64,000 nt of DNA from assembly GCF_002814095.1 (NCBI RefSeq), contig NZ_CP021913.1, forward strand, positions 124,001-188,000, in the 5' to 3' direction. Numbering within the stretch: position 1 is the first letter of the stretch; every line of letters begins with the position of its first letter. The stretch comes from Sagittula sp. P11. Lineage in GTDB: Bacteria > Pseudomonadota > Alphaproteobacteria > Rhodobacterales > Rhodobacteraceae. A program made the translations under genes and the position numbers. This document shows positions 26,105 to 35,525 of the stretch, in pieces. A model generated the notes under the pieces. The model was given only the letters and a program-made list of their open reading frames with translations, made no database searches and was not told the origin of the DNA.

Positions 26105-28242
26105 TCAGAACATGTCGTCGAAGTTCGGCGGCGCATCCATCACGAAAACGTGGATGTCGGCGGTGGCCACCGTGCCATCGGCGAGCACCACGGTTTCGAC
26201 CTGGCGCATGTCGACCTTTCCTTCCGGCGTCACCAAGGACAGACCGCCGTCAAGGTGCTGGAACGACACGTCGTTCTTGGACCATGTGACAGCGACCGAG
26301 TCGTTGCCGGCGCCGCCGAAGACCCGGTCCTGTCCGCCGACCAGAACGAATTCGTCGTTGCCGGCGTCGCCGTACATCAGGTCGTTGCCGTAGCCGTCGA
26401 CGATGTAATCGTCCCCTTCCCCGCCATACAGGCGATCCTCGCCGTGCCCGCCCTTGAGCGTATCGTTCCCCTCACCCCGAACATGGTGTCGTTGCCCTGT
26501 CGGCCAAGCATCGAGTCCCGGCCCGTGCCGCCAACCTGCCGGTCGTTTCCGCTGCCCCCATCGTGCGACGCCGTCTTGTCGATGACCACGCGGACGAAGT
26601 CGTAGGGCATCAGTCCGACCTGAACGATGCCCGTGGAGAGGTAGTCGCCCGAAAGCGTTGTCACGAGTGCATCCACGTCGGTTTCCGTCGCGAAGTAGTA
26701 GTCGTCGATACCGGTCGGATTTGCGGTCAGCGGCACGATGCTGTCGAACGTCGGCAGGTAGGTCTGGTAGCGCCCATCCCCCATGTCGCGGATATGGTTG
26801 GAGTTTGTGGGGTCGAAGAAGGCCAGCGTGGCAAGCTGGTCCGCTTCCTCCTGGTCGATGACGCGCCGCCCGATGCGGTTCAGCCCCTCCTCGTCCGCCA
26901 TGTCCGACAACCCGTCCGAGGTGGATCGGTCGATGGTCACACGGGTCACTTCGACGGTGGAATCCGCGGTCAGGAACGGTGAGATGTCGAGGTTGACCGT
27001 AGCGCGGTTCAGGTCCCGCAAGGTCATGAAGATGACATCCTGATAGGCGCTCGAGAAGAGGTTCACCTCGACGTTGTCGTTGCTGCCCGTGCTGTCGGAG
27101 GCGATGCTTTCGAAGGCGGTAACCGTACCGGTCTGGCTTGTCTGCGGGCGGAGGGTGTCCGCCATCATCTGGAAGGCCGTGCCGCCCATGGTCAGGTCGA
27201 TCTCGTCCACCTGCCGGTTGCCTGCGACGTTCGTTCCGGTCCTGTGCTGCAGCGGCCAGATGAAGGCGTCCTGTACGCCTGCCTGCACCATGAATTCGAA
27301 CTGCTCCAAGAGGATACCTGCACTCGCCGCACCAAGCTGGTTGTAGTTGCTGGCCAGCACGTTCCATTCGGTGATGTAGAGCTCCACGTCATGGCCCAGC
27401 CACGCGCTGAAGTTCTGGATGCGCCAGTCGAGGCTGCGGTACTCGTACCATTCATGCGTGAAGGACTGATCGTCCTCGTGGGAGCGGTTGTAATAGTAAT
27501 GCGCCACGCCGCCGTCGACCGCCGCACGCGCCCGCCCATTCAGGAACGAGACAATCGCCTCGTTCGCCATGTCGAACGAACCGCTTCCCTTGTAGGTGCT
27601 GGCCGCGCCCTGGATCTCGCCGATCTGGAGCAGGATCTTGGGGTCGTGTGCCGGGCCTGTCGTCTCTGCCGCCACGCGGTCCATGGCGTCGAGAGAGGCG
27701 TTGATGACACGGTTTGCCGCGACGCCGTACTCCGCCTCCGTCATCGAAGACACGAAATCGCCGTTCGGGTTTTCCTCCGGATGGGCGCTGCGGTCATAGT
27801 TCGGATCGTACCGGCCGATGGAGTATTCGTTGCCGATCTCGAAGGCCTCGATCAGGGGACCGTATTCCTTGAGCAGGAGGTAGACGAAATCCTCGATCTG
27901 ACTGGCCGGCAGGTCGGTCTTTGTCGGCAGGACGATGGTGACCTTGCCCGGTTCGTCGCTGGTCCCGGAATCGCGGACCCAGTCGAGGAAGCGGCGCACC
28001 TCTTCCCTGATGCCGCCATTGTCGAGACGGGTGATGTCGATGACGTTTTCCGTTCCGCCGCCGGGGTAGCGGAAGTGGTTGAGCCCGAGTGTCTGTGCAG
28101 CGCTCTGGAAACCGTCCGTCGGGCCAAGGTGACCATGCGCATCCACGTTCACCAGTTGGAGTGCGTTGGCACCGAAGTGGTCCGATTGCACGAACCTCCC
28201 CGTCGCAGAGAGGTTTGTCAGCGATACGTTGTATTGGGGCAT
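26105..28242 (-). pseudogene. Glycoside-hydrolase-like RTX protein, frameshifted near its C-terminus
   Basis: The first frame (28242 to about 26480) codes for a TIM-barrel glycosidase-like domain: LNHFRYPGGGTENVIDI, the acid/base candidate EIGNEYSIG (Glu139), and the nucleophile candidate YITEWNVLA (Glu292), a GH clan-A pattern near GH39/GH51/GH79. RTX calcium-binding nonapeptides begin at GGSGNDRQVGGTGRDSML. At the G run read from 26475-26478 the frame breaks. One extra G there would turn TMFGVRG into TMFGGEGNDTLKGG and continue the RTX repeats in the second frame down to 26105 (DRLYGGEGDDYI, GNDLMYGDAGNDEF, DRVFGGAGNDS). It lacks an N-terminal signal, as expected for type I secretion. This could be a real mutation, phase variation or a sequence error. 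Confidence 0.82.
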
Positions 28243-28417
28243 GCAGGCACTCCGACAGCAGTGCGCTCATACTCCGCGGAAACGTCTCCTTGCTTTGGAC
28301 ATGTGTTGGGCAAACAAGTGAACATCCCGTACATTTTGACCCGCCGTTTAACGATATCGGACGTTCAAGCGGGGTCGTGACCGGCCCTTTTTACATGTCG
28401 TCAGCCCGTCCGGCCGT

Positions 28418-28612
28418 TCAGTTTCCGGGGACGATGGTGAAGTGGCCGGGGATCAAGGTGCAGATGGGTTGCATGCGCGCCGCGCCGGACAGCTCCGTTT
28501 CAGCTGCGGTCAACGCGACTTGCGACGATCTCGCCACCATGGGTAGCTCGTTTGCGCAGGCGTACATGTGAATATCGGCCAGAACTTCCAGAAACCATCT
28601 GTGGTCAGCCAT
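28418..28612 (-). CDS. Small protein of unknown function
   Basis: A 64-residue frame starts MADHRWFLEVLADIHMYACA after a good ribosome binding site (GAGGGGAA, 5 bases upstream) and continues ANELPMVARSSQVALTAAETEL, a predicted helical pair. It resembles short Rhodobacteraceae proteins that start with (M)xHRxFLxxLxDI, from memory. It may be real; length and lack of a clear family limit confidence. Confidence 0.5.
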   Translation of the reverse strand: MADHRWFLEVLADIHMYACANELPMVARSSQVALTAAETELSGAARMQPICTLIPGHFTIVPGN

Positions 28613-28986
28613 GTCATTCCCCTCATTTCCGGCGCCAACGGCATCGTACCTTTGGCGGCAAGACCTGCGTATTTTCACGGCGTTGGTCTAAATTATTCGC
28701 TAATCCCGGAGAAAGCGCCTGATCCAGCGCCTACACAGCCGCATAAGGCGATCCGGATGCACTCCACGCCCGCATAGGCTTTGGAATTTCCCCCCCATGG
28801 GAAAATAATAAGGAAATCATACACTCTATACGTGTCCAAACTCCGGCCCTCCCTTTTACCGGCGAAAGACCATGTATCACCGCGGATAGGCGAATCGCCG
28901 CTTGGCCGAGTCTTCAAACCGGCTGGCTGTCAGACCCGATTTTCCGTATCCTCAGCTGCACCCGCTTCCCCATTTCGGAGTACCCG
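28613..28986. other. AT-richer intergenic region, no gene seen
   Basis: The stretch is less GC-rich than the surroundings, with GAATTTCCCCCCCATGGGAAAATAAT read in two parts near 28790-28812 and several AT-rich tracts. Short frames here have no ribosome binding site. It probably holds promoters for the small reverse gene and for the secreted protein starting at 28987. Confidence 0.4.
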
Positions 28987-29403
28987 ATGCGCGCCCTGCC
29001 CCTGATCGCACTTGTCCTGCTCTCCCAACCTGCACTGGCCAACCCGTGGGAACTGATCACCGGCATCACCTACAAGGAGACCGAGACGGAAACGTCCTGG
29101 TCGGTCGAGAAGACGATCCCCGAGGAACTGCGCGCGCAGGCCGAGGAATTCACGATCACCGGCTATTACGTTCCGGTCGAGGCGCAGGCGCAGGTCACCC
29201 AGTTCCTGCTCGTACCGGACCCGGCGGATTGCCCGTTCTGCGGCACGAACGGCTACGGTCCGACGCTGGAAGTGCAGATGTCACGACCCGTTCCGGACAT
29301 GGCCGAGGCGACCGAAGTCACCGTGACCGGTACGCTGAACTTCGACGACAGCCCCGAAACCTACCGCGCGGTCTTCCTGACCGAGGGCGCACTGGTGAAC
29401 TGA
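28987..29403 (+). CDS. Secreted protein, DUF3299-like
   Basis: The 138-residue protein has a Sec signal peptide (MRALPLIALVLLSQPALA, cleavage near residue 18), then a single beta domain. The pattern ITGYYVPVEAQAQVTQFLLV followed by PADCPFCG resembles the DUF3299 family (GxxxPLE...FLLVP...C), whose members are periplasmic and of unknown function. The CPFC pair could bind metal or form a disulfide. A strong two-way terminator lies about 60 bases downstream. Confidence 0.7.
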   Translation: MRALPLIALVLLSQPALANPWELITGITYKETETETSWSVEKTIPEELRAQAEEFTITGYYVPVEAQAQVTQFLLVPDPADCPFCGTNGYGPTLEVQMSRPVPDMAEATEVTVTGTLNFDDSPETYRAVFLTEGALVN

Positions 29404-29459
29404 GCCATCCCTTCGCGCGGCGAACGGACGGCACATCCGGCAGCAGGCCCTTTCCACCA

Positions 29460-29493
29460 AAAAAAAACGGGCCCCGAAGGGCCCGTTTTCGTC
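29460..29493. terminator. Two-way Rho-independent terminator
   Basis: ACGGGCCC pairs with GGGCCCGT around CGAA (29467-29486), with nine A residues before and TTTT after. It can end both the forward gene at 28987 and the reverse ompA-like gene, which are convergent. Confidence 0.9.
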
Positions 29494-29511
29494 ATTTGGA
29501 GAGAGAGAAGA

Positions 29512-31656
29512 TCAGCTGCCGTTCTGCAGGAGCGGCGTGATCCGGCGCACGGCGGCGCGGCGGTTGGCACGCTCGGCATCGGTCGTCGGCACAAGCAGAT
29601 CGCTTTCGCCGTAGCCCTGCAGCACCATGTTCTCCGGCGGCACGTTGAAGTACTCGGTCAGGGCAAGCGCCACCGACTCTGCACGACGGTCCGAGAGGGC
29701 GAGGTTGTAGGCGTAGTTGCCCACCGCATCGGTGTGCCCCTCGATCAGGAAGACCTCGCTCGGGTTCTTGTCGATGAACGACTTCAGCGCGTTGCCCAGA
29801 GCCGCGAGTTCCTGCGCCTCATCCGGACGGATGGCTGCGCTGTTGGTCTCGAAGTTGATGGTGTCGACGCTCACTTCCGGCACGAGCTGGCGCACGCGGT
29901 CGATGTTGCGGACCTGGTTCAGCGAGAAAGTCCGGCCCACCTGCGGGGCGACCTGTGATGCCAGCGCCTGTTCCAGCGTGGCGGCATCGGTGCCTTCGCG
30001 GTAGATCGTCCGCTCTTCGTTGCTGCGCGAGCTGACCTGCGGCAGGTCACCCACGACGACTTCCTGCGCCTGCTGGGTGTCGTCAAAAAGCACGACGCGG
30101 GACCCGTCGGTCAGGATGCGCGTACGGCGCAGCACACGGCCATCGGCGGCACGCACCGTCTCGACCGAGGTGCCGTCGTCATAGGCCACCACGTTGCGGG
30201 TGGAGCCGTCGTTGTACTGGTAGGTCGTGACCTCCGCACCCGGGCGGCGCAGCAGCACGTCGTCGTTGCGCAGCACGCGGAAGCGGCCGTTGTTCTCGAC
30301 CACCACGCGGTCGCCGGAGTTCGAAACCACGTTGTCGTTGTTGTCGAGGATGTTGTTCAGAGCCACGGCACCAAGGCCCAGCAGGGCGGCACCTGCGACG
30401 GTACGGGCGCGCTCGGCGTCCTCACCGGCATCACGCGCTTCCTGTTTGTAACGCTCCGCTTCGGCCTGCGACTGGTTCACAGTCGTCTGGAAGTCTTCGC
30501 TGGACTGGCGGGTGTTTTCCTCGGTCACGGTCTCCTGAACCGCTTCCGGCTCTTCGGCACCGCCCTCGGCAGAGGCTGCGGCAGCGGCGGATGCGCTCTG
30601 GTCAGCCTCGGCAACGGCATCGGCCTGTGCCTGGGCGTCGGCTTCCGTCGGCATGTTCTCTTCGCCCACGGTGGCTTCGGCCTGCTGTTCCAGGGCCTGC
30701 TCGGCTTCGGTCTGGGCTTCTGCCACACCGTCCTGCGCGTCCTGAACTGCCTCTTCGGCAGCGCCTTCGGCTTGCTCGACCGCAGCGGCGGCGTTGTCTT
30801 CGGCCTGCTGGGCTTCTTCCTCAAGCGCTGCGGCCAGATCATCTGCCTGCACTTCGCCAGCGGCTTCCGCCTCGGCCTGTGCTTCGGCCTCGGGTGCTGC
30901 CTCTACCGGCGCGGCCTGCTCAGCTTCGGCCTGTGCTTCGGCTTCGGGCGCTGCCTCCACGGGCGCGGCCTGCTCAGCTTCGGCCTGTGCTTCGGCTTCG
31001 GGCGATGCCTCTACCGGCGCGGCCTGCTCGGTCTCGGCCTGTGCTTCCGCTTCGGGCGCTGCCTCTACCGGCGCGGCCTGCTCAGCTTCGGCCTGTGCTT
31101 CGGCTTCGGCCTGCGGCGCAGCTTCGGCCGCGGCATTGGCTTCGGCGTCGGCCTCTTCCTGCAGGGCCGCAGCCAGATCATCCGCCTGGACTTCGCCTTC
31201 AGCAGTGCCTTCAGCCTGCGCCTGCGCTTCTGCCGGCTGGTCGACCGGGGCCTGCACGTCTGCTTCCGCCGAGGCCGTCGCATCCGCACCGGCGGCCACG
31301 TTCGGTTCTGCTGCGACATCTGGGGCGGCGGCCACATCGGCAGCCGCGGCAGGTGCGCCGGTGGCCAGAAGCTGGTTCAGGTCCACGCCGGGCACATCGA
31401 CGCCGTTGGCGGCGAGGTCCTCGGCCATATCGACGACAGCAGCCTCACGCGACGCGTCCTGGGAGGCCTCCACCACGAGGTTGCAGTCGAGCGACGGCGG
31501 GGTTTCACCTTCGGCAGCGCACATTGCCTGAAGTGCGCCCATCAGTTTCTGCATCTGCCCGGGGGGGAGTTGCGATGCTTCCTGTGCGGACATCGGTGCA
31601 CCAAGCGCGATGGACAGCGCGGCGACCGACGACGTCACGAGATTGCGGGTTTTCAT
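29512..31656 (-). CDS. OmpA-family outer-membrane protein with Ala/Glu/Gln repeat region
   Basis: The 714-residue protein starts with a signal peptide (MKTRNLVTSSVAALSIALG, ending near PMSAQ). A very long Ala/Glu/Gln-rich region follows (about residues 100-430), predicted to be extended or coiled, with a fourfold 18-residue repeat at 193-264 and a duplicated GEVQADDLAAAL block at about 154 and 267. A membrane-like segment (AGAALLGLGAVALNNIL) and a beta region precede the C-terminal OmpA peptidoglycan-binding domain: VDTINFETNSAAIRPDEAQ, IEGHTDAVGNYAYNLALSDR, LQGYGESDLLVPTTDAERANRR. AGGAGA lies upstream of the ATG. It likely links the envelope to peptidoglycan, the repeat acting as a spacer. 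Confidence 0.88.
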   Translation of the reverse strand: MKTRNLVTSSVAALSIALGAPMSAQEASQLPPGQMQKLMGALQAMCAAEGETPPSLDCNLVVEASQDASREAAVVDMAEDLAANGVDVPGVDLNQLLATGAPAAAADVAAAPDVAAEPNVAAGADATASAEADVQAPVDQPAEAQAQAEGTAEGEVQADDLAAALQEEADAEANAAAEAAPQAEAEAQAEAEQAAPVEAAPEAEAQAETEQAAPVEASPEAEAQAEAEQAAPVEAAPEAEAQAEAEQAAPVEAAPEAEAQAEAEAAGEVQADDLAAALEEEAQQAEDNAAAAVEQAEGAAEEAVQDAQDGVAEAQTEAEQALEQQAEATVGEENMPTEADAQAQADAVAEADQSASAAAAASAEGGAEEPEAVQETVTEENTRQSSEDFQTTVNQSQAEAERYKQEARDAGEDAERARTVAGAALLGLGAVALNNILDNNDNVVSNSGDRVVVENNGRFRVLRNDDVLLRRPGAEVTTYQYNDGSTRNVVAYDDGTSVETVRAADGRVLRRTRILTDGSRVVLFDDTQQAQEVVVGDLPQVSSRSNEERTIYREGTDAATLEQALASQVAPQVGRTFSLNQVRNIDRVRQLVPEVSVDTINFETNSAAIRPDEAQELAALGNALKSFIDKNPSEVFLIEGHTDAVGNYAYNLALSDRRAESVALALTEYFNVPPENMVLQGYGESDLLVPTTDAERANRRAAVRRITPLLQNGS
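30865..31080 (-). repeat. Four tandem 54-base repeats inside the ompA-like gene
   Basis: Each unit codes for 18 residues of the form QAAPVEAxPEAEAQAExE. The four copies differ at a few bases, and two show changes (T for A, S for A) in the protein. The array is in frame and uninterrupted, so copy-number change would alter only spacer length. Confidence 0.85.
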
Positions 31657-32010
31657 TGTATTCTCCTATCTCGACGCCTCTCTGGGAGGCTTGCCCTGCA
31701 AACGCCCCGGGCCGCGTTCGGTTGCATGGTTTCGCATAACTATGCGTCAATCCTTGAGCAGGTTGCCGCGTATTGAGGCCCTGCGCAGACACATTCGAAA
31801 CATGCCGTGTGGTCGGGCCGCCTCGGGATGCGCTTCGAACGCCTGTTTTCCAAGGAGCGGAGGGGGAGTTCCGCGGTCCGAGCCGCTGCCAGAGCCCGTC
31901 CAGACGTGGTGGGTCGGCGAAGCTGGATCAGACGCGGTTTGCGCGGATCGGATACATGTAGCACGGCCAAGACCCAGCCCGGCACACCCGGCGCAACGCT
32001 TGGCCGGGCC
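31657..32010. other. Intergenic region upstream of the ompA-like gene
   Basis: No convincing gene is seen. The first 80 bases should hold the promoter of the reverse-strand ompA-like gene. A forward frame beginning ATGCGCTTCGAACGCCTG near 31827 codes for Arg-rich sequence without family resemblance. Confidence 0.35.
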
Positions 32011-33264
32011 TTACAGCATCTGCATCAGCCGGGCCTTCTCGCCCAGGTCGTCGGGACGGGAGATCGCCTCGGCCAGTTGCTCCAGCGACGCGATGGAGTG
32101 ACCCGCCCGGAAGCTGTCGACATGCGGCAGCATCGCACGGATGCCCGTGGCCTTCGGCGCGAAGCCGTCCCAGCGCAACAGCGGATTAAGCCAGATCAGC
32201 CGCCGGGCCGAGAGGTGAAGACGTTCCATCTCCTTCTCCAGCGCGCCCGCGTCGTCGCGGTCCAGCCCGTCGGTGATCAGCAGGACAACGGCGCCCTGCC
32301 CCATCACGCGGCGCGACCAGTCGCGGTTGAACTGGTGCAGGCATGCGCCGATGCGGGTGCCGCCTTCCCAGTCCTGCGCTTCCGCCCCCGCGGCCTTCAG
32401 CGCGGCATCCACGTCCCGGGTGGCAAGATGGCGCGAGATATTTGTCAGCCGCGTGCCGAAGGTGAAGGCGTGCACCTTGGCCCAGCCCTGCCCCTTCTCG
32501 TTCGCCACTGCGTGCAGGAAATGCAGGACCATCCGGCTGTACTGGCTCATGGAACCGGAGATGTCGCAGAGCACGACGAGGTTCGGCCACCTGAGCCGCG
32601 GCTTGGCGTGGGCGATCGCGCGGATTTCCCCACCCTTGCGCAGGGCATCGCGTATGGTGCGGCGATAGTCTGTCCGCCGACCGTGTGCCGCCGCCTGCGA
32701 GCGGCGCGAGGCGATGGGTTTGACCGGAAGCGTCAGCCGCGACAGCATCCGCTTGGCCTGCGCGATCTCTTCGGTCGACATCTGTTCGAAGTCGAGCGTG
32801 CGCAGCTTTTCCTCGGCGGACATGGTGAAGGAGGCGTCGACCTCCACCTGTGTGCCGCCTTCTTCCTCGTCCTCGGGCTGCGGCACCTCGGGCATGTGGT
32901 CGCCCAGCAGCGCCTGGGCCGCGCGTTTCTCGGCGGACTGGGCGGCCTTTTCCTCCTGCACGCCGCGGATCGCGGGCAGCATCATCGACATCATGTGTTC
33001 GAGGAACCGCGGGTCGCGCCAGTAGAGCCGGAAGATCTGGGCAAAGACCACGCGATGCTCCGGCCGGTTCACGAAACACGCGTGCAGCGTCCAGTAGAAA
33101 TCCATCCGCTCGGTGAAGCCCGCGGCCTCGACGGCGCGGATGGCGTCGATCACACGGCCCGGCCCCACCGGCAGACCGGCCCGCCGCAGGGCCCGCGCGA
33201 AATGGATGATGTTCTGCGCGAGCTTCGGGTTTTCCGGTATCGTGAGCGGGAGGTACTCCGGCAT
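32011..33264 (-). CDS. VWA-domain protein, CoxE-like
   Basis: The 417-residue protein has an N-terminal helical part (IIHFARALRRAGLPVGPGR), an acidic linker, and a C-terminal von Willebrand A domain with a metal-ion site: VVLCDISGSMSQYSRM (DxSxS) and LITDGLDRDD. The order fits the CoxE/VWA partner of MoxR AAA+ ATPases, which together insert metal or remodel complexes. It starts at 33264 after AGGAAGG. It lies downstream of the moxR gene on the same strand, 91 bases apart. No carbon-monoxide dehydrogenase genes are present, so its client is unknown. Confidence 0.87.
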   Translation of the reverse strand: MPEYLPLTIPENPKLAQNIIHFARALRRAGLPVGPGRVIDAIRAVEAAGFTERMDFYWTLHACFVNRPEHRVVFAQIFRLYWRDPRFLEHMMSMMLPAIRGVQEEKAAQSAEKRAAQALLGDHMPEVPQPEDEEEGGTQVEVDASFTMSAEEKLRTLDFEQMSTEEIAQAKRMLSRLTLPVKPIASRRSQAAAHGRRTDYRRTIRDALRKGGEIRAIAHAKPRLRWPNLVVLCDISGSMSQYSRMVLHFLHAVANEKGQGWAKVHAFTFGTRLTNISRHLATRDVDAALKAAGAEAQDWEGGTRIGACLHQFNRDWSRRVMGQGAVVLLITDGLDRDDAGALEKEMERLHLSARRLIWLNPLLRWDGFAPKATGIRAMLPHVDSFRAGHSIASLEQLAEAISRPDDLGEKARLMQML

Positions 33265-33355
33265 GTCTGGCCTTCCTGCCGTGGCGGGTCCGGAGGCGCG
33301 ACTGTCGCCCCCGATATTGTGCCGGCCCATGCAAACGGGCCGCGTTCAGGGGCGG

Positions 33356-34264
33356 TCACGCCTCTTCGAGGGTCTTCTTGGCCTCGTCGAGGATGCGCTT
33401 GGCCTCGCCGCCCTCGATCTTCTGGATGTCGTCCTGGTACTTCAGGATCGCCCCCAGTGTGTCGGAGATGACCTCCGGGCTAAGGTCGACCACGTCGAGC
33501 GCAAGCAGGCACTTGGCCCAGTCGATGGTCTCGGCGACGCCGGGTTTCTTGAAGATGTCCTCTGTCCTGAGCGACTGCACGAAGGCCACGATCTCGCGCG
33601 AGAGGGTTTCCGACACCTCCGGCGCGCGGGCGTTGAGGATCTCCACTTCGCGGTCGAACTTCGGATAGTCGACCCAGTGGTAGAGGCAGCGGCGCTTCAG
33701 CGCGTCGTGCACCTCGCGCGTGCGGTTGGAGGTCAGGATGACGATGGGCGGCTCCGGCGCCTTGATGGTGCCGATCTCGGGGATGGTCACCTGGAAATCC
33801 GACAGCGCCTCAAGCAGGAAGGCCTCGAACGGCTCGTCGGTGCGGTCGAGTTCGTCGATCAGCAGGATCGGCGCGCCGTTCTCGTCGGGGCGCATCGCCT
33901 GCAAGAGCGGCCGTTCGATCAGGTACTCCGGCCCGAAAAGCTCGGTCTGCAGGGCGTTGCGGTCGGACCCGCCCGCGGCTTCGGCGGTTCGGATGGCGAT
34001 CATCTGCGCCGGGAAATTCCACTCGTAGACGGCAGAGGACGCATCGAGCCCTTCGTAACATTGCAGGCGGATCAGCCGGCGGTTCAGGCTCTTGGCCAGC
34101 GCCTTGGCGATCTCGGTCTTGCCGACGCCCGCCTCCCCTTCCAGGAACAGCGGGCGGCCGAGTTTCAGCGACAGGAACACGACGGTCGCCAGCGCGCGCC
34201 CGCAGACGTACCCTGTAGAGGCCAGCGTCGTCTGCACCTCGTCGATGGAATTGGGAATGGTCAT
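33356..34264 (-). CDS. MoxR-family AAA+ ATPase
   Basis: The 302-residue ATPase shows Walker A (FLEGEAGVGKTEIAKALAK, about residues 40-58), Walker B (APILLIDELDRTDEPFEAF), sensor 1 (PPIVILTSNRTREVHDAL), and an arginine-finger region (KRRCLYHWVDYPKF). These fit the MoxR class close to CoxD. With the VWA protein downstream it should act as a chaperone-like remodelling machine in the cytoplasm. AAGGAGAGCC precedes the ATG at 34264; an upstream in-frame ATG would add 19 residues. Confidence 0.9.
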   Translation of the reverse strand: MTIPNSIDEVQTTLASTGYVCGRALATVVFLSLKLGRPLFLEGEAGVGKTEIAKALAKSLNRRLIRLQCYEGLDASSAVYEWNFPAQMIAIRTAEAAGGSDRNALQTELFGPEYLIERPLLQAMRPDENGAPILLIDELDRTDEPFEAFLLEALSDFQVTIPEIGTIKAPEPPIVILTSNRTREVHDALKRRCLYHWVDYPKFDREVEILNARAPEVSETLSREIVAFVQSLRTEDIFKKPGVAETIDWAKCLLALDVVDLSPEVISDTLGAILKYQDDIQKIEGGEAKRILDEAKKTLEEA

Positions 34265-34472
34265 ATGGCTCTCCTTGGCCAGAGGTGTCCCAAGCCCCGG
34301 GCGCTGGGTCAATAGCGCCAAGGTCGCAGTCCGGCCCGCCCGCGATTGGTAGCCCGATCAAGCAACCGTTGACTGAAAGCCATGGTGGTGACATGATTTC
34401 CTGCAACAGAGCCGGGAAACACCGGACACGAGGCGGACGAGCAGCCATGCCTGACACAGACGCGGGGCGCGT

Positions 34473-35525
34473 ATGCGCATAACCGCCGTAACATGCGTGA
34501 AGAACGAAGGCCCGTTCCTCTTGGAATGGATCGCTTTCAATCGTCTGCTGGGCGTGAGCGATTTCCTGTTCTACTCGAACGACTGCACCGACGGCACGGA
34601 CACGCTGCTGGATGCGCTGGCCGGTCAGGGCGTCGTGCACCTGCCCAACCCCGCCGAGGGGCGCAACTACCAGATGGAGGCGCTGAAGGACGCGGCCCAT
34701 CAACCCGTCGTGCGCAACGCCGACTGGGTCTGGATCGCGGATGTCGACGAGTTCCTGAACGTGCACGTCGGCGACCACACCATCCCCGCTCTGATCGCGG
34801 CCTGCGGCAATCCCCAGACCATCTCCGTCACCTTCCAGTTCTTTGCCAACGACGGCGTGGAGACGTTCGAGGACCGGCCCGTGATCGAACAGTTCACCCG
34901 TTCGCACAATCCCGACCTCTGGTGCGGCGAGACGGCAATCGAGGTAAAATCCCTTGTTCGGAAGGATTTCCCGCTACAGTACTTCGGCGCGCACCGCCCC
35001 TTCTTCAAGGACAATAAGGGGGAGAAGAAGCGCCCGTCGTGGACAGACGGTTCGGGCCGCGGCGTGCCGCACAAGTTCCTCCTCGCCGCCAACCCGCGGC
35101 GCATCCGCAAGTTTCCCTCCACCGGCGCACGGGAATACGCCACGCTGAACCACTACGCGCTGCGCTCGCTCGACAGCTACCTGGTGAAGAACGACCGCGG
35201 CGATGTGAACCGCGAGGGCCGCGTGTTCGACGACACCTACTGGCGCGAACGCAACGACCGCGCGCATGAGGACACCTCCATCCTCCGCCACCTGCCCGCC
35301 CTCGAAAAGGCGCTGGCCGAACTGAAGGCCGACCCGGTCATCGGACGCCTGCACGACGAATGCGTGCGGCTTCACCGTGAGAAGCGCGAAGAGTTGATGG
35401 CCCTGCCCGCCTATGCCGAGATGCACGCCCATCTGCGCGACCTGCCGCCCTACCCGCCCGGCGAATACGAACTGATGGTGGAGCTGGGCCTCGCCCCCGC
35501 CGTGGCGTCGGAGATGGCGACATGA
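34473..35525 (+). CDS. Family-2-type glycosyltransferase
   Basis: The 350-residue protein begins MRITAVTCVKNEGPFLLEWI, followed by YSNDCTDGTDTLLDAL and the metal-binding motif WIADVDEFLNVHVGD (about residues 90-104). A Cys/Trp segment and LNHYALRSLDSYLVKNDRG come later. This is the Glyco_tranf_2_4 group, often found with sulfotransferases and FkbM proteins in marine alphaproteobacteria. Sugar donor and acceptor are unknown. The stop overlaps the ATG of the sulfotransferase gene by 4 bases, so the two are co-translated. It is the first gene of the glycan cluster. Confidence 0.83.
   Translation: MRITAVTCVKNEGPFLLEWIAFNRLLGVSDFLFYSNDCTDGTDTLLDALAGQGVVHLPNPAEGRNYQMEALKDAAHQPVVRNADWVWIADVDEFLNVHVGDHTIPALIAACGNPQTISVTFQFFANDGVETFEDRPVIEQFTRSHNPDLWCGETAIEVKSLVRKDFPLQYFGAHRPFFKDNKGEKKRPSWTDGSGRGVPHKFLLAANPRRIRKFPSTGAREYATLNHYALRSLDSYLVKNDRGDVNREGRVFDDTYWRERNDRAHEDTSILRHLPALEKALAELKADPVIGRLHDECVRLHREKREELMALPAYAEMHAHLRDLPPYPPGEYELMVELGLAPAVASEMAT

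Noticed and set aside
24334-26136. 600-codon reverse frame opposite prfC
   Set aside because: prfC motifs are complete on the forward strand; the reverse frame is a GC-bias shadow.
26485-27367. Upstream part of the second reverse frame of the RTX gene as a separate protein
   Set aside because: Only its last part (after the frameshift point) has RTX motifs; the rest overlaps the glycosidase domain out of frame and looks random.
28693-28917. Reverse frame of 74 codons in the AT-richer gap
   Set aside because: No ribosome binding site and no family-like sequence.
31807-33471. 554-codon forward frame opposite the VWA gene
   Set aside because: No motifs; the reverse strand codes for a clear VWA protein.
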